Source: a virus
Direction: 5' to 3' (one strand)
IMG/VR virus record: IMGVR_UViG_3300046694_000296
Coordinates: 124,001-188,000 of that record
Length of the DNA stretch: 64,000 nt
Positions within the stretch are counted from its first letter, which is position 1, and every line of letters begins with the position of its first letter. A model generated the notes under the pieces. That model was given only the letters and a program-made list of their open reading frames with translations. It did not search any database and was not told where the DNA came from. This document shows positions 33,249 to 41,443 of this stretch, in pieces. Made by a program: the position numbers and the translations under genes.

Positions 33249-33746
33249 ATGGAACAGTGGAAAGACGTCGTTGGCTACGAAGGGCGCTATCAGGTATCGG
33301 ATCTCGGCAATGTGCGCAGCTTGCCGAATGCAACACGCTCGGGGGTCCGGCTTTTGGCGCTCAACACATTTCGCAACGGCTACAAATACGTGAACCTCTA
33401 TCGAGGCACGTCAAAGAAGGAGAAGTGGCTCGTGCACATGCTGGTCGCGCAGGCATTTATTGGCTCTGCACCGGTCGGGCAAGAAGTTCGGCACCGCGAC
33501 GGCGTGCGCGGGAACTGCGCGCTTACCAACCTATGTTACGGAACGCGAGTAGAGAACCAAGCAGATCGGATCGAGCATGGGACGTCTAATCAAGGCGTTA
33601 GGCATCCCCGCGCCAGGCTCGTAGAGACGCAAGTATTGGAGATTAGAAACTCCAATGAGATCGCTTCAACATTAGCAGCAAAGTATTCAGTTTCAGAGTC
33701 GCTGATCCACCAGATCAAGCGATGCCAAGTATGGCGACACATTTAA
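33249..33746 (+). CDS. HNH homing endonuclease (NUMOD4-HNH)
   Basis: 165 residues. Residues 1-25 (EQWKDVVGYEGRYQVSDLGNVRSL) are a NUMOD4 DNA-binding motif. An HNH core follows (VHMLVAQAFIG, EVRHRDGVRGNCALTNLCYGT, ENQADRIEHGT), then an HTH-like end (EIASTLAAKYSVSESLIHQI). Free-standing enzymes of this type cut intronless alleles and spread the flanking DNA. The 3' half is visibly richer in A/T than its neighbours, a sign of transfer. It sits between dnaE and the SSB region. Its ribosome site is unclear, because the operator abuts the ATG. Confidence 0.88.
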   Translation: MEQWKDVVGYEGRYQVSDLGNVRSLPNATRSGVRLLALNTFRNGYKYVNLYRGTSKKEKWLVHMLVAQAFIGSAPVGQEVRHRDGVRGNCALTNLCYGTRVENQADRIEHGTSNQGVRHPRARLVETQVLEIRNSNEIASTLAAKYSVSESLIHQIKRCQVWRHI

Positions 33747-33762
33747 CACTCAAGGAACGAAC

Positions 33763-34419
33763 ATGACAACTGACACCTTCTCCGTCGAGGAAATCGGCGC
33801 AATCGTCGGCGATATCGAGAACCCGCCCGTCGGCGGCACGAACGCAGCTGCCACCGCGCCCACTGTCGCCGCCTCCGCCAACGCACCGGCCGCGCAGCCT
33901 GCGGCAACCGTCTCGGGCCTGAAGGTCTTCGTGGATGCCGACCAGCTGAAGAAGGATCTGGCGGTCAACCCGAACGATCTGGACGACGCGGTGACCAGCC
34001 AAGCGCCGATGTTCGTGCACTACGCGCAGCAAGCCGCGTATGCGCGCCGCCAGTATGAGAAGAGCAAGCTCGCCGCTGAGATCATGGAAAGCCAGCTCGA
34101 TAGCGCCTGGCGCAAGAAGCTCGCGGAAGACGGCGGCAAGGTGACCGAGAAGATGGTCGAGAACGCCGTGAAGGCCGATCCGCGCTATGCGAAGGCACAC
34201 AATCAGGTGATCGAGGCCCGGGCGCTCTTTGACATCGCGAACGACGCGCGTGAAGCCTATATGCAGCGCAAGGACATGATCGTGCAGGTGTCGGTCGATC
34301 GCCGTCGCGAGCGCGAAGGGCAGATGCGCATTCTCGCGGCGAAGGAAGGCGAGAACGCAACGCAGTCGGGCCGTGAAGCCGCGCTCGCCGCAGAAGCCGC
34401 GCGCCGCCAAGCCGCCTGA
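33763..34419 (+). CDS. Helical hypothetical protein before the SSB gene
   Basis: 218 residues, with AAGGAAC upstream. An Ala/Pro-rich N-terminus (about 25-50) is followed by a long helical, coiled-coil-like body (FVHYAQQAAYARRQYEKSKLAAEIMESQL; RALFDIANDAREAYMQRKDMIVQV) and a charged end. The same layout is often seen just before phage single-strand-binding proteins, so it may be a recombination or replication mediator. That is inferred from synteny and shape. Confidence 0.6.
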   Translation: MTTDTFSVEEIGAIVGDIENPPVGGTNAAATAPTVAASANAPAAQPAATVSGLKVFVDADQLKKDLAVNPNDLDDAVTSQAPMFVHYAQQAAYARRQYEKSKLAAEIMESQLDSAWRKKLAEDGGKVTEKMVENAVKADPRYAKAHNQVIEARALFDIANDAREAYMQRKDMIVQVSVDRRREREGQMRILAAKEGENATQSGREAALAAEAARRQAA

Positions 34420-34449
34420 CAGGATCTTTTAACTTTTGCGTGGTCCGGT

Positions 34450-34469
34450 GAGTCACCCGTTACTATACT
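34450..34469 (+). promoter_or_regulatory. Operator-promoter of the SSB gene
   Basis: GAGTCAC-CC-GTTACTA (34450-34465), with TATACT at 34464-34469. A further right half-site GTGACTT occurs at 34526-34532, in the leader. Confidence 0.8.
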
Positions 34470-34568
34470 TAAGAGGGCAGGGTGAGACGGTGAAGCGAGA
34501 GCACACCGGATCGTCCGCAAAACCTGTGACTTACGACCTAAAAACTTCTGACTAAGGAAAACGAAACT

Positions 34569-35576
34569 ATGTCTACTGCTCAACTGATGGAACTGCTTGC
34601 GAAGCGCAAGGCTGCAACGGGCGGCGCAAAAACGATCAAGCCGAAGGCTGGTCGCAACCGCTACCGCATCCTCCCGGGCTGGCGCACCAACGGCGACCCG
34701 ACGTTCTTCCACGACTTCGGTCAGCACTTCATCAAGGACGCAGCGGGTCAGGTGAAGGCAGTCTACATCTGTGCGGACAAGACCTTCGGTCGTCCGTGCG
34801 AGGTGTGCGACGCGGTGGCACAAGGCATCGCCGCATCGACCGATGACGTGACGAAAAAGCGCATCGAGGAAGCGAAGTCGAGCGGCCGCGTGTTGCTCAA
34901 CGTCCTCGAGCTCGACGGCACGCAGCCGACGGTGCCGCAGATCCTCGAAGTCGCGCCCTCGGTGTTCAACGGCAAGAAGGGCGTCGGCGGCATCATCGCG
35001 CTGTTCGACGAATGGCCCAACATGCTCGATCCGAACACCGGCCACGACATCATCGTCGAGAAGTCGGGCTCGGGCCTCGACACCGCCTACAGCGTGCAGA
35101 TCGCGGGCTCCTCGAAGCCGGTCCCAGCCGAAGCGCTCACGAAGCTGGTTGACCTCGACGCCTACGTGATGCAGGAAAACGCGCAAGCGCAGCAGCGTGC
35201 ACTCGCCTCGGTTCGCGCCGTCGCAGGTCTGCCTGCTCCGACGCAGACCTACGCACCGGCAGCCCTGCCGCCGGGCGCAGCGAACGCCTACACCGCGCAA
35301 GAGCCGGCACCGTGGGAAGCCGACGACACGCTCGACATCGGCTCGTTGTCGAACCCGGTAGCGGCCGCAGCAGTGGCCCAGCCGGTCGCAGCACCGGCAC
35401 CGGCACCGGCGGCGCCCGCAGCAACCGTGGAAGTCGCAGCAGCGGTCGCAGCGGTTGCTACGCAGCCGGTCGCAGCAGCCGCTCCCGCAGCGGTGGCCCA
35501 GCCCGTAGCCGCAGCCGCCCCGGCAGCAGCAGGCACGGGTGACCCGGAGCTCGACGCTCTGCTCGCGGGCCTGTAA
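34569..35576 (+). CDS. gp32-like single-stranded DNA-binding protein
   Basis: 335 residues. Residues 20-190 form the core: NRYRILPGWRTNGDPTFFHDFGQHF, ICADKTFGRPCEVCDAV (zinc cysteines, CxxC) and VLLNVLELDGTQ. These resemble the gp32-type phage SSBs with a zinc motif. A long Ala/Pro/Val linker (about 215-320) leads to an acidic, hydrophobic tip (TGDPELDALLAGL), the usual partner-docking tail. It coats ssDNA during replication and recombination. It is monocistronic: operator-promoter before, strong terminator after. Confidence 0.85.
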   Translation: MSTAQLMELLAKRKAATGGAKTIKPKAGRNRYRILPGWRTNGDPTFFHDFGQHFIKDAAGQVKAVYICADKTFGRPCEVCDAVAQGIAASTDDVTKKRIEEAKSSGRVLLNVLELDGTQPTVPQILEVAPSVFNGKKGVGGIIALFDEWPNMLDPNTGHDIIVEKSGSGLDTAYSVQIAGSSKPVPAEALTKLVDLDAYVMQENAQAQQRALASVRAVAGLPAPTQTYAPAALPPGAANAYTAQEPAPWEADDTLDIGSLSNPVAAAAVAQPVAAPAPAPAAPAATVEVAAAVAAVATQPVAAAAPAAVAQPVAAAAPAAAGTGDPELDALLAGL

Positions 35577-35598
35577 TCGAAGCCTGATGTAACGACCA

Positions 35599-35626
35599 GC
35601 GGCGAGGCTCACCCCTCGCCGCTTTT
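35599..35626 (+). terminator. Intrinsic terminator of the SSB gene
   Basis: GCGGCGAGG (35599-35607), loop CTCACC, CCTCGCCGC (35614-35622), then TTTT. Perfect 9-bp stem. Confidence 0.9.
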
Positions 35627-35644
35627 CAATGAGAGGTTTCGATA

Positions 35645-36586
35645 GTGGCAAAGAACACCATCCTCGTCGACGGCAACAGCATCGGGCGAGCCTCGCACAA
35701 GGGCACCGTGCTGACCGTGGGTAGCTTCCAGACGCAAGCCATCTTCGGCTTCGTGCGCTCAATGGGCGCGCTCTACCGCGACTACCCCGCCTTCAACGCG
35801 TCGTTTGTCCTGTGGGACGGCAGGGCCGATCATCGCTATGCGATCTACCCCGACTACAAGTTGAAGCGCGCAGAGGCGATGAGCGACCCGGAAGTGAAAG
35901 CCGACAAAGAGGCATACAACGCGCAGCTGCCGTTCATCAAGAAGGCGCTCGACATGCTCGGCGTGCCGCAGATGGTCAATTCGGCGCTCGAAGCTGACGA
36001 CCTCGCGGGCTACTTCGTGCCGCGTCTGACGAAGACGGGCAAGGTGCTACTCGTCACGGGCGACTCAGACTGGTGGCAGCTCGTCGGCCCTGACTGCGAT
36101 TGGTTTGATCCTCGCAAAGCGGGAATGTATGTGTCGATCGCCGACTTCTTCCAGAAGACGGGCTACTTCACCCCGGACGAATACATCGAGGGCAAGGCGC
36201 TGATCGGGGATTCGACCGACGACATTCCGCCGGCCGGTGGCATCGGCAAGAAGGGCGCACCCGAATTCATGGCGCAGTTCCGCTCGATGGAGAAGTTCCG
36301 CGCGCTCTGTGACTCGGGCGAGTTCCAGCCAAAGCTCAAGAAGCACGTCGAGCTGTGGAAGGGCGAGAGCCGCCGCAACTGGGACAGGAACATGCAGCTG
36401 ATGGACCTGCGCAACGCGCCCGCACCGGACCCGGCCAAGACGACGATCATCCCGGGCACGCTCAACGAGGATGGGTTTCGCGCGCTGTGTGAGCGCCTTG
36501 CATTTCGGTCGATTCTTGCGCAATGGGATCACTTCATGAACCCATTTCGCCAACGCTACGAGGCGCGTCTCGCACGCGCCGCCTGA
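35645..36586 (+). CDS. 5'-3' exonuclease (flap endonuclease family)
   Basis: 313 residues from GTG 35645, with GAGAGG upstream. PIN/FEN features: ILVDGNSIGR (first Asp), FVLWDGRADHRYAIYPDYKLKR, then SALEADDLAGYF and LLVTGDSDWWQLV (acidic cluster), and IGDSTDDIPPAGGIGKKGA (helix-3-turn-helix and last acids). In phages such as T4 and T5 these enzymes remove RNA primers and flaps. It lies between SSB and RecA. The next small gene is 12 bp downstream. Confidence 0.9.
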   Translation: MAKNTILVDGNSIGRASHKGTVLTVGSFQTQAIFGFVRSMGALYRDYPAFNASFVLWDGRADHRYAIYPDYKLKRAEAMSDPEVKADKEAYNAQLPFIKKALDMLGVPQMVNSALEADDLAGYFVPRLTKTGKVLLVTGDSDWWQLVGPDCDWFDPRKAGMYVSIADFFQKTGYFTPDEYIEGKALIGDSTDDIPPAGGIGKKGAPEFMAQFRSMEKFRALCDSGEFQPKLKKHVELWKGESRRNWDRNMQLMDLRNAPAPDPAKTTIIPGTLNEDGFRALCERLAFRSILAQWDHFMNPFRQRYEARLARAA

Positions 36587-36598
36587 AGGACACAGAAC

Positions 36599-36853
36599 AT
36601 GGACGACATTGTGATTGAAAAGAACGTCCCGCCGCCGAAGGCAGGACACGGTTCATGGGGCAGCGTGCTTGCCCGCATGGAGATCAACGACTCGTTCGTC
36701 GCCGACGACGAGAAGGCAGCACGCGGGGCGATTCGCGTCGCGGCCGCGCGCCAGAACATTCACCTGACGATCCGCAAAGAAGTGGACGCAGCCGGCAAAC
36801 CCGTTGAAGGAAAGATGCGCGTGTGGCGCATCGCAAAGGAGCAAGCAGAATGA
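36599..36853 (+). CDS. Small phage protein before recA
   Basis: 84 residues. It begins MDDIVIEKNVPPPKAGHGSWGSVLARMEINDSF and ends RKEVDAAGKPVEGKMRVWRIAK. The V-P-x-P...M-x-x-x-D-S-F...R-x-A-x-x...x-V-W-R pattern occurs in a common family of small phage and plasmid proteins of unknown function that look like a mini DNA-binding or regulator domain. It overlaps recA by four bases (ATGA). Confidence 0.65.
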   Translation: MDDIVIEKNVPPPKAGHGSWGSVLARMEINDSFVADDEKAARGAIRVAAARQNIHLTIRKEVDAAGKPVEGKMRVWRIAKEQAE

Positions 36854-37899
36854 GCGCAGCAGACGATCTGGCAAAAGCAATCCTGGGCGCGGTGGGCGCC
36901 AACGACGACGAGCTGGAGGTGCCCGGCTACATCGACACTGGCTATGAGCCGCTGAACGAGATCTTGACCGGCGACCCGAAGAACGGCGGCATCCCGATTG
37001 GGCGCATCGTCGAAATCTTCGGCCCGTCGAGCTCCGGTAAGACGTGGCTCGCGACGCAGATCATGGTCGCCGCACAGAAGGCGGGCGGGGTGTCGATGTT
37101 CATGGACCACGAACTGACGTTCCAGCAGCCGTTTGCGGAGCGCAGCGGCCTGAACCCGCAGTTCCCGTTCTTCATTTACAAGCGCCCGCCGACGTGGGAA
37201 GAGTCCAACACGCTCGCGCTGCAAGCCGCTGAAGCGATCCGCAAGAGCAAGAAGCTCGACCCGCTGGCGCCCATCGTGTGCGTGTTCGATTCGGTCGCCG
37301 CGATGATCCCGAAGTCCGTCTGGGAGAAGGGCATCGGCGAATACTCGATGAACGACACGACGGCGCTCGCGCGGGTGTCCTCGACGACGATCAAGGCGGT
37401 CAACCAGAAGGCGGCAGAGTTCAACCTGACCATCGTCTACCTGAACCAGATCCGCACGAAACCCGGCGTGGTCTACGGTGACCCGACCACGACGCCGGGC
37501 GGCTCGTCCTTCGAGTTCTACGCGACGATGCGCCTCGCGCTCGGCAAGAAGTTCATCCGTGCGAAGGTCAACGGCAAGGACGAGATCGTCGGACAGCTGA
37601 TGGGCATCGAGACGAAGAAGAACAAGCTCTCGCGGCCGCGTCAGGAAGTCGACCTGCGCCTGCAGTTCGAGGACGACGGCATGACGAAGGTGAACCTCAC
37701 GCTCTCGCTGCTGGACTACGCGGTCGCCACGGGCAAGCTGAAGAAGCTCTCCACGGGCCGCATCGAGTGGGTCAATGGTTCGAGCTACCCGCCGGGCCAG
37801 CTCGCCGACATGATCGACAAGGGCGGCCTGAAGCCGGTCTTGCTGAACATTCTCTACCCGGCGCACTACCCGGCAGTCACGCCCGCTGCCGCAGCCTAA
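36850..37899 (+). CDS. recA: RecA/UvsX-like recombinase
   Basis: 349 residues from ATG 36850. It lacks the RecA N-terminal helix and starts the core early: GGIPIGRIVEIFGPSSSGKT (Walker A at 58-65), VCVFDSVAAMIPK (Walker B), FNLTIVYLNQIRTKPGVVYGDPTTTPGG (L2 loop and the conserved Q-I-R) and FYATMRLALGKKF. It catalyses strand exchange in phage recombination and repair. It works with the SSB upstream and SbcCD and RuvC downstream. Confidence 0.9.
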   Translation: MSAADDLAKAILGAVGANDDELEVPGYIDTGYEPLNEILTGDPKNGGIPIGRIVEIFGPSSSGKTWLATQIMVAAQKAGGVSMFMDHELTFQQPFAERSGLNPQFPFFIYKRPPTWEESNTLALQAAEAIRKSKKLDPLAPIVCVFDSVAAMIPKSVWEKGIGEYSMNDTTALARVSSTTIKAVNQKAAEFNLTIVYLNQIRTKPGVVYGDPTTTPGGSSFEFYATMRLALGKKFIRAKVNGKDEIVGQLMGIETKKNKLSRPRQEVDLRLQFEDDGMTKVNLTLSLLDYAVATGKLKKLSTGRIEWVNGSSYPPGQLADMIDKGGLKPVLLNILYPAHYPAVTPAAAA

Positions 37900-37913
37900 G
37901 AAATCGCCGTCCC

Positions 37914-37919
37914 TATACT
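37914..37919 (+). promoter_or_regulatory. TATACT -10 without operator
   Basis: CCCTATACTCG follows the recA stop by 14 bp. No AAGTAAC palindrome is near, so this promoter may escape the repressor. Confidence 0.45.
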
Positions 37920-37952
37920 CGAAAGCAAGTCAAACGAGTATGGGGACAAGCG

Positions 37953-38309
37953 ATGGAACAACACGTGATCGAATTTGCGCCGCCGGCCGAAGGGCTCGAC
38001 GGCGTTTTGCCATTCAACACCTTTCGCCTCGGGCGCGTGTGGCATGAGCGTCTGAAAACGGGCGACGAGGTGTTCCTCATGTGGGCGAAGAAGATGCAGG
38101 TGTTCGCCCGCGCCCGCGTCGGTGCCGTCTACAAGGGGAAGCTACGCGAGCTCGCCAATGAGCATGCGCGCTTCAACCACAACCAGCTTGCGCTGGACGT
38201 CTCAGGTGCCCCGGATCGTCTGATGGTGAACATGACGAAGCGCTACGGGCCGCACCTCATTCACGACAATAAGCTCGCAACGTGCATTTATTTACAGAGG
38301 ATCGAATGA
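37953..38309 (+). CDS. ASCH/PUA-like small protein
   Basis: 118 residues from ATG 37953 (MEQHVIEFAPP); the upstream open frame is a shadow of recA. The pattern LPFNTFRLGRVWHERLKTGDEVFLMWAKKMQVFARARVGAVYKG is ASCH-like: a substrate-binding barrel with the G-D-x-V-x-L strand, seen in RNA-binding or nucleotide-binding proteins. A later HARFNHNQL and a KRYGP motif are noted. Function is unproven. It overlaps the next gene by ATGA. Confidence 0.6.
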   Translation: MEQHVIEFAPPAEGLDGVLPFNTFRLGRVWHERLKTGDEVFLMWAKKMQVFARARVGAVYKGKLRELANEHARFNHNQLALDVSGAPDRLMVNMTKRYGPHLIHDNKLATCIYLQRIE

Positions 38310-38557
38310 TCGACATTCCAATCGAACTACCCCCACTTTGGAAAGCCTCGCGCTATGACAACGACTGTGTGCTGATCGAAGCGCCGCACGGCGCAGTCAC
38401 CATCAACGTGAAGGAACGCTCCTACGTGTATGGGACCATGCGCCCGCGCCGCACGGTGCTCGGCGTGGACGTCTATCGTGGGCGCGACTGGCGCAAATAC
38501 CTGTTCGAAGATGCTGTCGAATGTCTCTGGCGATATTCGGAGCTGTCGCATGGCTAA
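38306..38557 (+). CDS. Hypothetical protein
   Basis: 83 residues from ATG 38306 (MIDIPIELPPLW), coupled to the ASCH-like gene. Beta-rich with a charged end (RGRDWRKYLFEDAVECLWRYSEL). No motif recognised. It overlaps the next gene start by 8 bp. Confidence 0.6.
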   Translation: MIDIPIELPPLWKASRYDNDCVLIEAPHGAVTINVKERSYVYGTMRPRRTVLGVDVYRGRDWRKYLFEDAVECLWRYSELSHG

Positions 38558-38753
38558 GAACGCATCGCCGGAAGAAGTTGCGCGCCACAACGACGTCACG
38601 CGCCAGGTCATCATCGGCACGCTCTGCGAGGCGGGGCTCACCTCCACCGTGTCCGTCAGACTCGCGCGGGAAATCATGGACGTTATCGCGCGTCGCGGCT
38701 ACGAGCCGCAGATTCTCGGGCTGAACCAACTCAAGAACGGGAAGAGGATCTGA
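38550..38753 (+). CDS. Small helical protein
   Basis: 67 residues from ATG 38550 (MAKNASPEEVARHNDVT). Short, helical and basic, possibly a small nucleic-acid binder (TSTVSVRLAREIMDVIARRGYEP). A longer reading from 38430 overlaps the previous gene heavily and is rejected. Its stop overlaps the next ATG by one base. Confidence 0.55.
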   Translation: MAKNASPEEVARHNDVTRQVIIGTLCEAGLTSTVSVRLAREIMDVIARRGYEPQILGLNQLKNGKRI

Positions 38754-39196
38754 TGGCTGAGCTGAAGGTCAAGGAGTGGAAACCGTCACCCTGCGGCAAG
38801 TATCAGTCGGCGCAGGTCAAGAAGGGCCACAACCTCTACGGCGAGATCCGCAAATACACGAACGGCATGAGCATCTACTGGGCCTTCAGGAAGCCCGACG
38901 AGGTGTTCGTGGAGCTTGACGCCTGGGCGATCGACACCGAGACGATCTCCGTGATGAAGAGCCGGCGCGTCACCCACATCGGCATCCTCGTCTCGAACGG
39001 CGACCAATACCTGACGCGCATCGAGACGATGACCGACAAGGACAAAGGTGCGGTCGTCCTCAACTACACCACCCATCGCGGCGCACGCGGCAAGTTCGGC
39101 GCCCGGCAGTGGTATCTGCCGCGCAGCCAGTTCGTGCAGCAACTCGCGCCGCCCGAGTCCACCATCGAGCAGATGAAGATCAAAGGACGAAGATAA
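38753..39196 (+). CDS. Hypothetical protein
   Basis: 147 residues. Mixed alpha/beta with several aromatic strands (GMSIYWAFRKPDEVFVELDAWAID; RQWYLPRSQFVQQL) and a basic end. No motif recognised. Last gene of a four-gene coupled run after recA; an operator overlaps its stop codon. Confidence 0.6.
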   Translation: MAELKVKEWKPSPCGKYQSAQVKKGHNLYGEIRKYTNGMSIYWAFRKPDEVFVELDAWAIDTETISVMKSRRVTHIGILVSNGDQYLTRIETMTDKDKGAVVLNYTTHRGARGKFGARQWYLPRSQFVQQLAPPESTIEQMKIKGRR

Positions 39197-39222
39197 GTAA
39201 GCCGTTACGTGTTTGCTACAAT
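39195..39222 (+). promoter_or_regulatory. Operator and -10 for the SleB gene
   Basis: AAGTAAG-CC-GTTACGT (39195-39210), then -10 TACAAT at 39217-39222. Here the operator sits in the spacer just upstream of the -10. Confidence 0.7.
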
Positions 39223-39252
39223 CGGTCATTCTGAAATGAGGGAACCAACACG

Positions 39253-39660
39253 ATGATTCTAGCCACAGCGCTTTTATGCCTGACCATGAATGTTTACTTC
39301 GAGGCCCGCGACCAACCGATTGCCGGGCAATACGCAGTCGCCGCCGTCACCATGAACCGCGCGGCCGACGATCCGAAACAGGTCTGCGATGTGGTGATGC
39401 AGCCGCATCAATTCAGCTGGACCGATAAGCTCCTCCAGCGCGACGAAGTGGGCTGGAAGCTGCGCAAGGCCGGCGTGCCCAAGGACGACTTCGCATGGGC
39501 TATGGCAAGCCGAGTCGCCTTCAACACGCTCAATGGCCACAAGATCGACGCCACGCACGGCGCGACCTACTATCACACGAAGGAAGTGCGCCCCGCGTGG
39601 CGCAAGCAATTCATCCACGCAGTGACGATCGGCGACCACGTTTTTTATCGCGTAACGTAA
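39253..39660 (+). CDS. SleB-like cell wall hydrolase
   Basis: 135 residues. The core MNVYFEARDQPIAGQYAVAAVTMNRA, VCDVVMQPHQFSWT and the closing HGATYYHTKEVRPAWRK plus TIGDHVFYR match the SleB/Hydrolase_2 family of peptidoglycan hydrolases; the Glu of F-E-A-R is the usual catalytic residue. A short hydrophobic N-terminus (MILATALLCLTMN) may be part of the core rather than a signal. It is a second muralytic gene, far from the lysis cassette and under its own operator-promoter. Confidence 0.82.
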   Translation: MILATALLCLTMNVYFEARDQPIAGQYAVAAVTMNRAADDPKQVCDVVMQPHQFSWTDKLLQRDEVGWKLRKAGVPKDDFAWAMASRVAFNTLNGHKIDATHGATYYHTKEVRPAWRKQFIHAVTIGDHVFYRVT

Positions 39661-39678
39661 GCAACGCGTTACTATACT
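39659..39678 (+). promoter_or_regulatory. Operator-promoter for the membrane protein
   Basis: AAGCAAC-GC-GTTACTA (39659-39674), with TATACT at 39673-39678. Downstream CACCTGTAGCGAA also follows the cobS promoter. Confidence 0.78.
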
Positions 39679-39731
39679 ATCACCTGTAGCGAACAAGTTT
39701 CACCCTATCAACCACTCAGGAGTCACCTCGC

Positions 39732-40277
39732 ATGTCCATCTCGTCGTTCTTCTCCAAGCTGTTCACACACGTATTCACGTGGGGCTTCCTGCTCTACGGT
39801 CTGCTCGCCCCGGCGCATGGCTACGAAAACCTCGCTGTGTTCTCGGTCGGCATGATCTCGCTGATGTCGCTCATCGGCACGCTCGTGAGTGGCGGCATCG
39901 CCTCGGTCGACGTTCCGGGCAGTCGCTTCGGGAAGATCGCCTTCAAGCTGTTCCAGTGGTCATCCATGTTCCTGGTCATTGCGCTGGCTGAGCATGGGCA
40001 CTTCATATCGGCAGCGCTGCTGACGCTCAACTTCTTCGTCCATGACGCCGCATACCGCGCCTTCCGTGCACGAGAGAAAGCCATCAAGCAGATGCTCAGG
40101 GAGTTCGCCGACGAGATGAAAGCCTACGACCAGCAGGTTGCGGCCGACGTCCAGCGTGCCAACGACGAGTATCGCGACGAGAAGCCGACAACGGTGAAGG
40201 CAGATCCGAAAGCCCCGCGTGACCCCGCCTTCGGTTACCCGTTCACCCCGCACGACATCGCCGCGACCAGCGCGTAA
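39732..40277 (+). CDS. Multi-pass membrane protein
   Basis: 181 residues, with CAGGAG upstream. About four hydrophobic segments lie in the first 110 residues (FTWGFLLYGLLAPAHG; LAVFSVGMISLMSLIGTLVSGG; LFQWSSMFLVIALAEHG; FISAALLTLNFFVHDAA). A soluble, charged C-terminal half follows (REKAIKQMLREFADEMKAYDQQV). No family recognised. A solitary, repressor-controlled membrane protein could act in host takeover or exclusion; that is speculation. Confidence 0.65.
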   Translation: MSISSFFSKLFTHVFTWGFLLYGLLAPAHGYENLAVFSVGMISLMSLIGTLVSGGIASVDVPGSRFGKIAFKLFQWSSMFLVIALAEHGHFISAALLTLNFFVHDAAYRAFRAREKAIKQMLREFADEMKAYDQQVAADVQRANDEYRDEKPTTVKADPKAPRDPAFGYPFTPHDIAATSA

Positions 40278-40295
40278 CGCATCACCAGCAGTAGA

Positions 40296-40318
40296 AACAG
40301 GGGCCGCGTGCCCCTGTT
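40296..40318. terminator. Hairpin between the membrane protein gene and sbcD
   Basis: AACAGGGG (40296-40303) pairs with CCCCTGTT (40311-40318), loop of 7. There is no U-tract on the plus strand, so termination efficiency is doubtful. Confidence 0.45.
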
Positions 40319-40375
40319 CAGCTTCCAGACATCGGTCAGCACAATGACCGTATCAAATTGAAAACGAGGGAAACC

Positions 40376-41443
40376 ATGCAGCCATATGGGCTTCTGAGCG
40401 ACACACACCTGCACGAATGGAGCGCGTTTGCGCAGACCGGCGACGATCTGGTCAACACCCGCCTCAAGACCATCCAAGACGAGTTCTACCGCTGCGCCGA
40501 CGAGACGAAGAAGGCGGGCGGCGACACCGTGTATCACGGCGGTGATCTGTTTCATGTGCGCGGGTCGGTTACGCCGCCCGTGCTGAATACGACGCTCGCA
40601 ATGTTCGCGCGTATCTACCGCGAGCTTGGCGTGAAGTTTCGCCTGCTCCCGGGCAATCACGACCTGACACACAAGCACAGCAACGCAGTTGGCAATGCGG
40701 TCGAAGCGATGCGCAGCGATTGGGTGGAGGTCGGCCACGACGTGCAGATCCACGAGGACCACAACGTTGTGATGGTGCCCTGGATCGAGCGTGTCGAAGA
40801 CCTGAAGGCAAAGCTCGTCGAAATCCGCGACGACATCGGCAGCATCTCCCCTGGCTCGCTCAGCAACTCCGACCTCATCATCCATGCGCCGATCGACGGC
40901 GTGATCGCAGGTCTGCCCGACCACGGCCTGACCGGGGCGTGGCTCGCGGAGCTCGGCTTCAAGCGTGTCTTCTCGGGCCACTACCACGCGCACAAGGAAA
41001 TCGTGCCCGGCAAGGTGTGGTCGATCGGTGCCTCGACACATCAAACATGGGGCGATACGGGCACGAAGGCGGGCTTCCTCATCGTCGGCGAGAACGATGT
41101 CAAGTGGCACTGCTCGCGGGCGCCGCACTTTGTGGACATCGAAGCGGGCATGGACCCGAGCGAGGTGGCGCTGCGCTGCGACGGAAATTACGTCCGCGTC
41201 AAAGTCAGCAACGCCAAGCCGAGCGAGGTCACTGCGATCCGTGACGCGCTCACGAAGCACGGCGCGCTCGGGGTGAGCGTCAATGTCGTGAAGACGCCGA
41301 CCACGGGCCGCGCATCGACGAGCACAGTGAAAGCGGGCGCATCGCTTGAGGTGCAGGTGACGGATTACGTGAAGGCCGGCAGCTTCGAGCATGCCGATTT
41401 GGTTGCGCAGGGCGCAATCGCAGTTCTCGCGGAGGCAGTGTAA
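40376..41443 (+). CDS. sbcD: SbcD/gp47-like nuclease subunit
   Basis: 355 residues from ATG 40376, with GAGGGAAA upstream. Metallophosphoesterase motifs occur in order: LLSDTHLHEW (D-x-H), YHGGDLFHVRG (GD), LLPGNHDLTH (GNHD), LIIHAPIDG (H) and VFSGHYHAHKEI (GHxH). The C-terminal part is a capping or partner-binding region. With SbcC it forms the Mre11-Rad50-type complex (T4 gp47-gp46) that resects DNA ends for recombination. It is directly adjacent to sbcC, with no gap. Confidence 0.9.
   Translation: MQPYGLLSDTHLHEWSAFAQTGDDLVNTRLKTIQDEFYRCADETKKAGGDTVYHGGDLFHVRGSVTPPVLNTTLAMFARIYRELGVKFRLLPGNHDLTHKHSNAVGNAVEAMRSDWVEVGHDVQIHEDHNVVMVPWIERVEDLKAKLVEIRDDIGSISPGSLSNSDLIIHAPIDGVIAGLPDHGLTGAWLAELGFKRVFSGHYHAHKEIVPGKVWSIGASTHQTWGDTGTKAGFLIVGENDVKWHCSRAPHFVDIEAGMDPSEVALRCDGNYVRVKVSNAKPSEVTAIRDALTKHGALGVSVNVVKTPTTGRASTSTVKAGASLEVQVTDYVKAGSFEHADLVAQGAIAVLAEAV

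Noticed and set aside
37914-37919. Counting every TATACT as part of the repressor regulon
   Set aside because: This site and 44522-44527 have no palindrome nearby, so they were listed as plain promoters.
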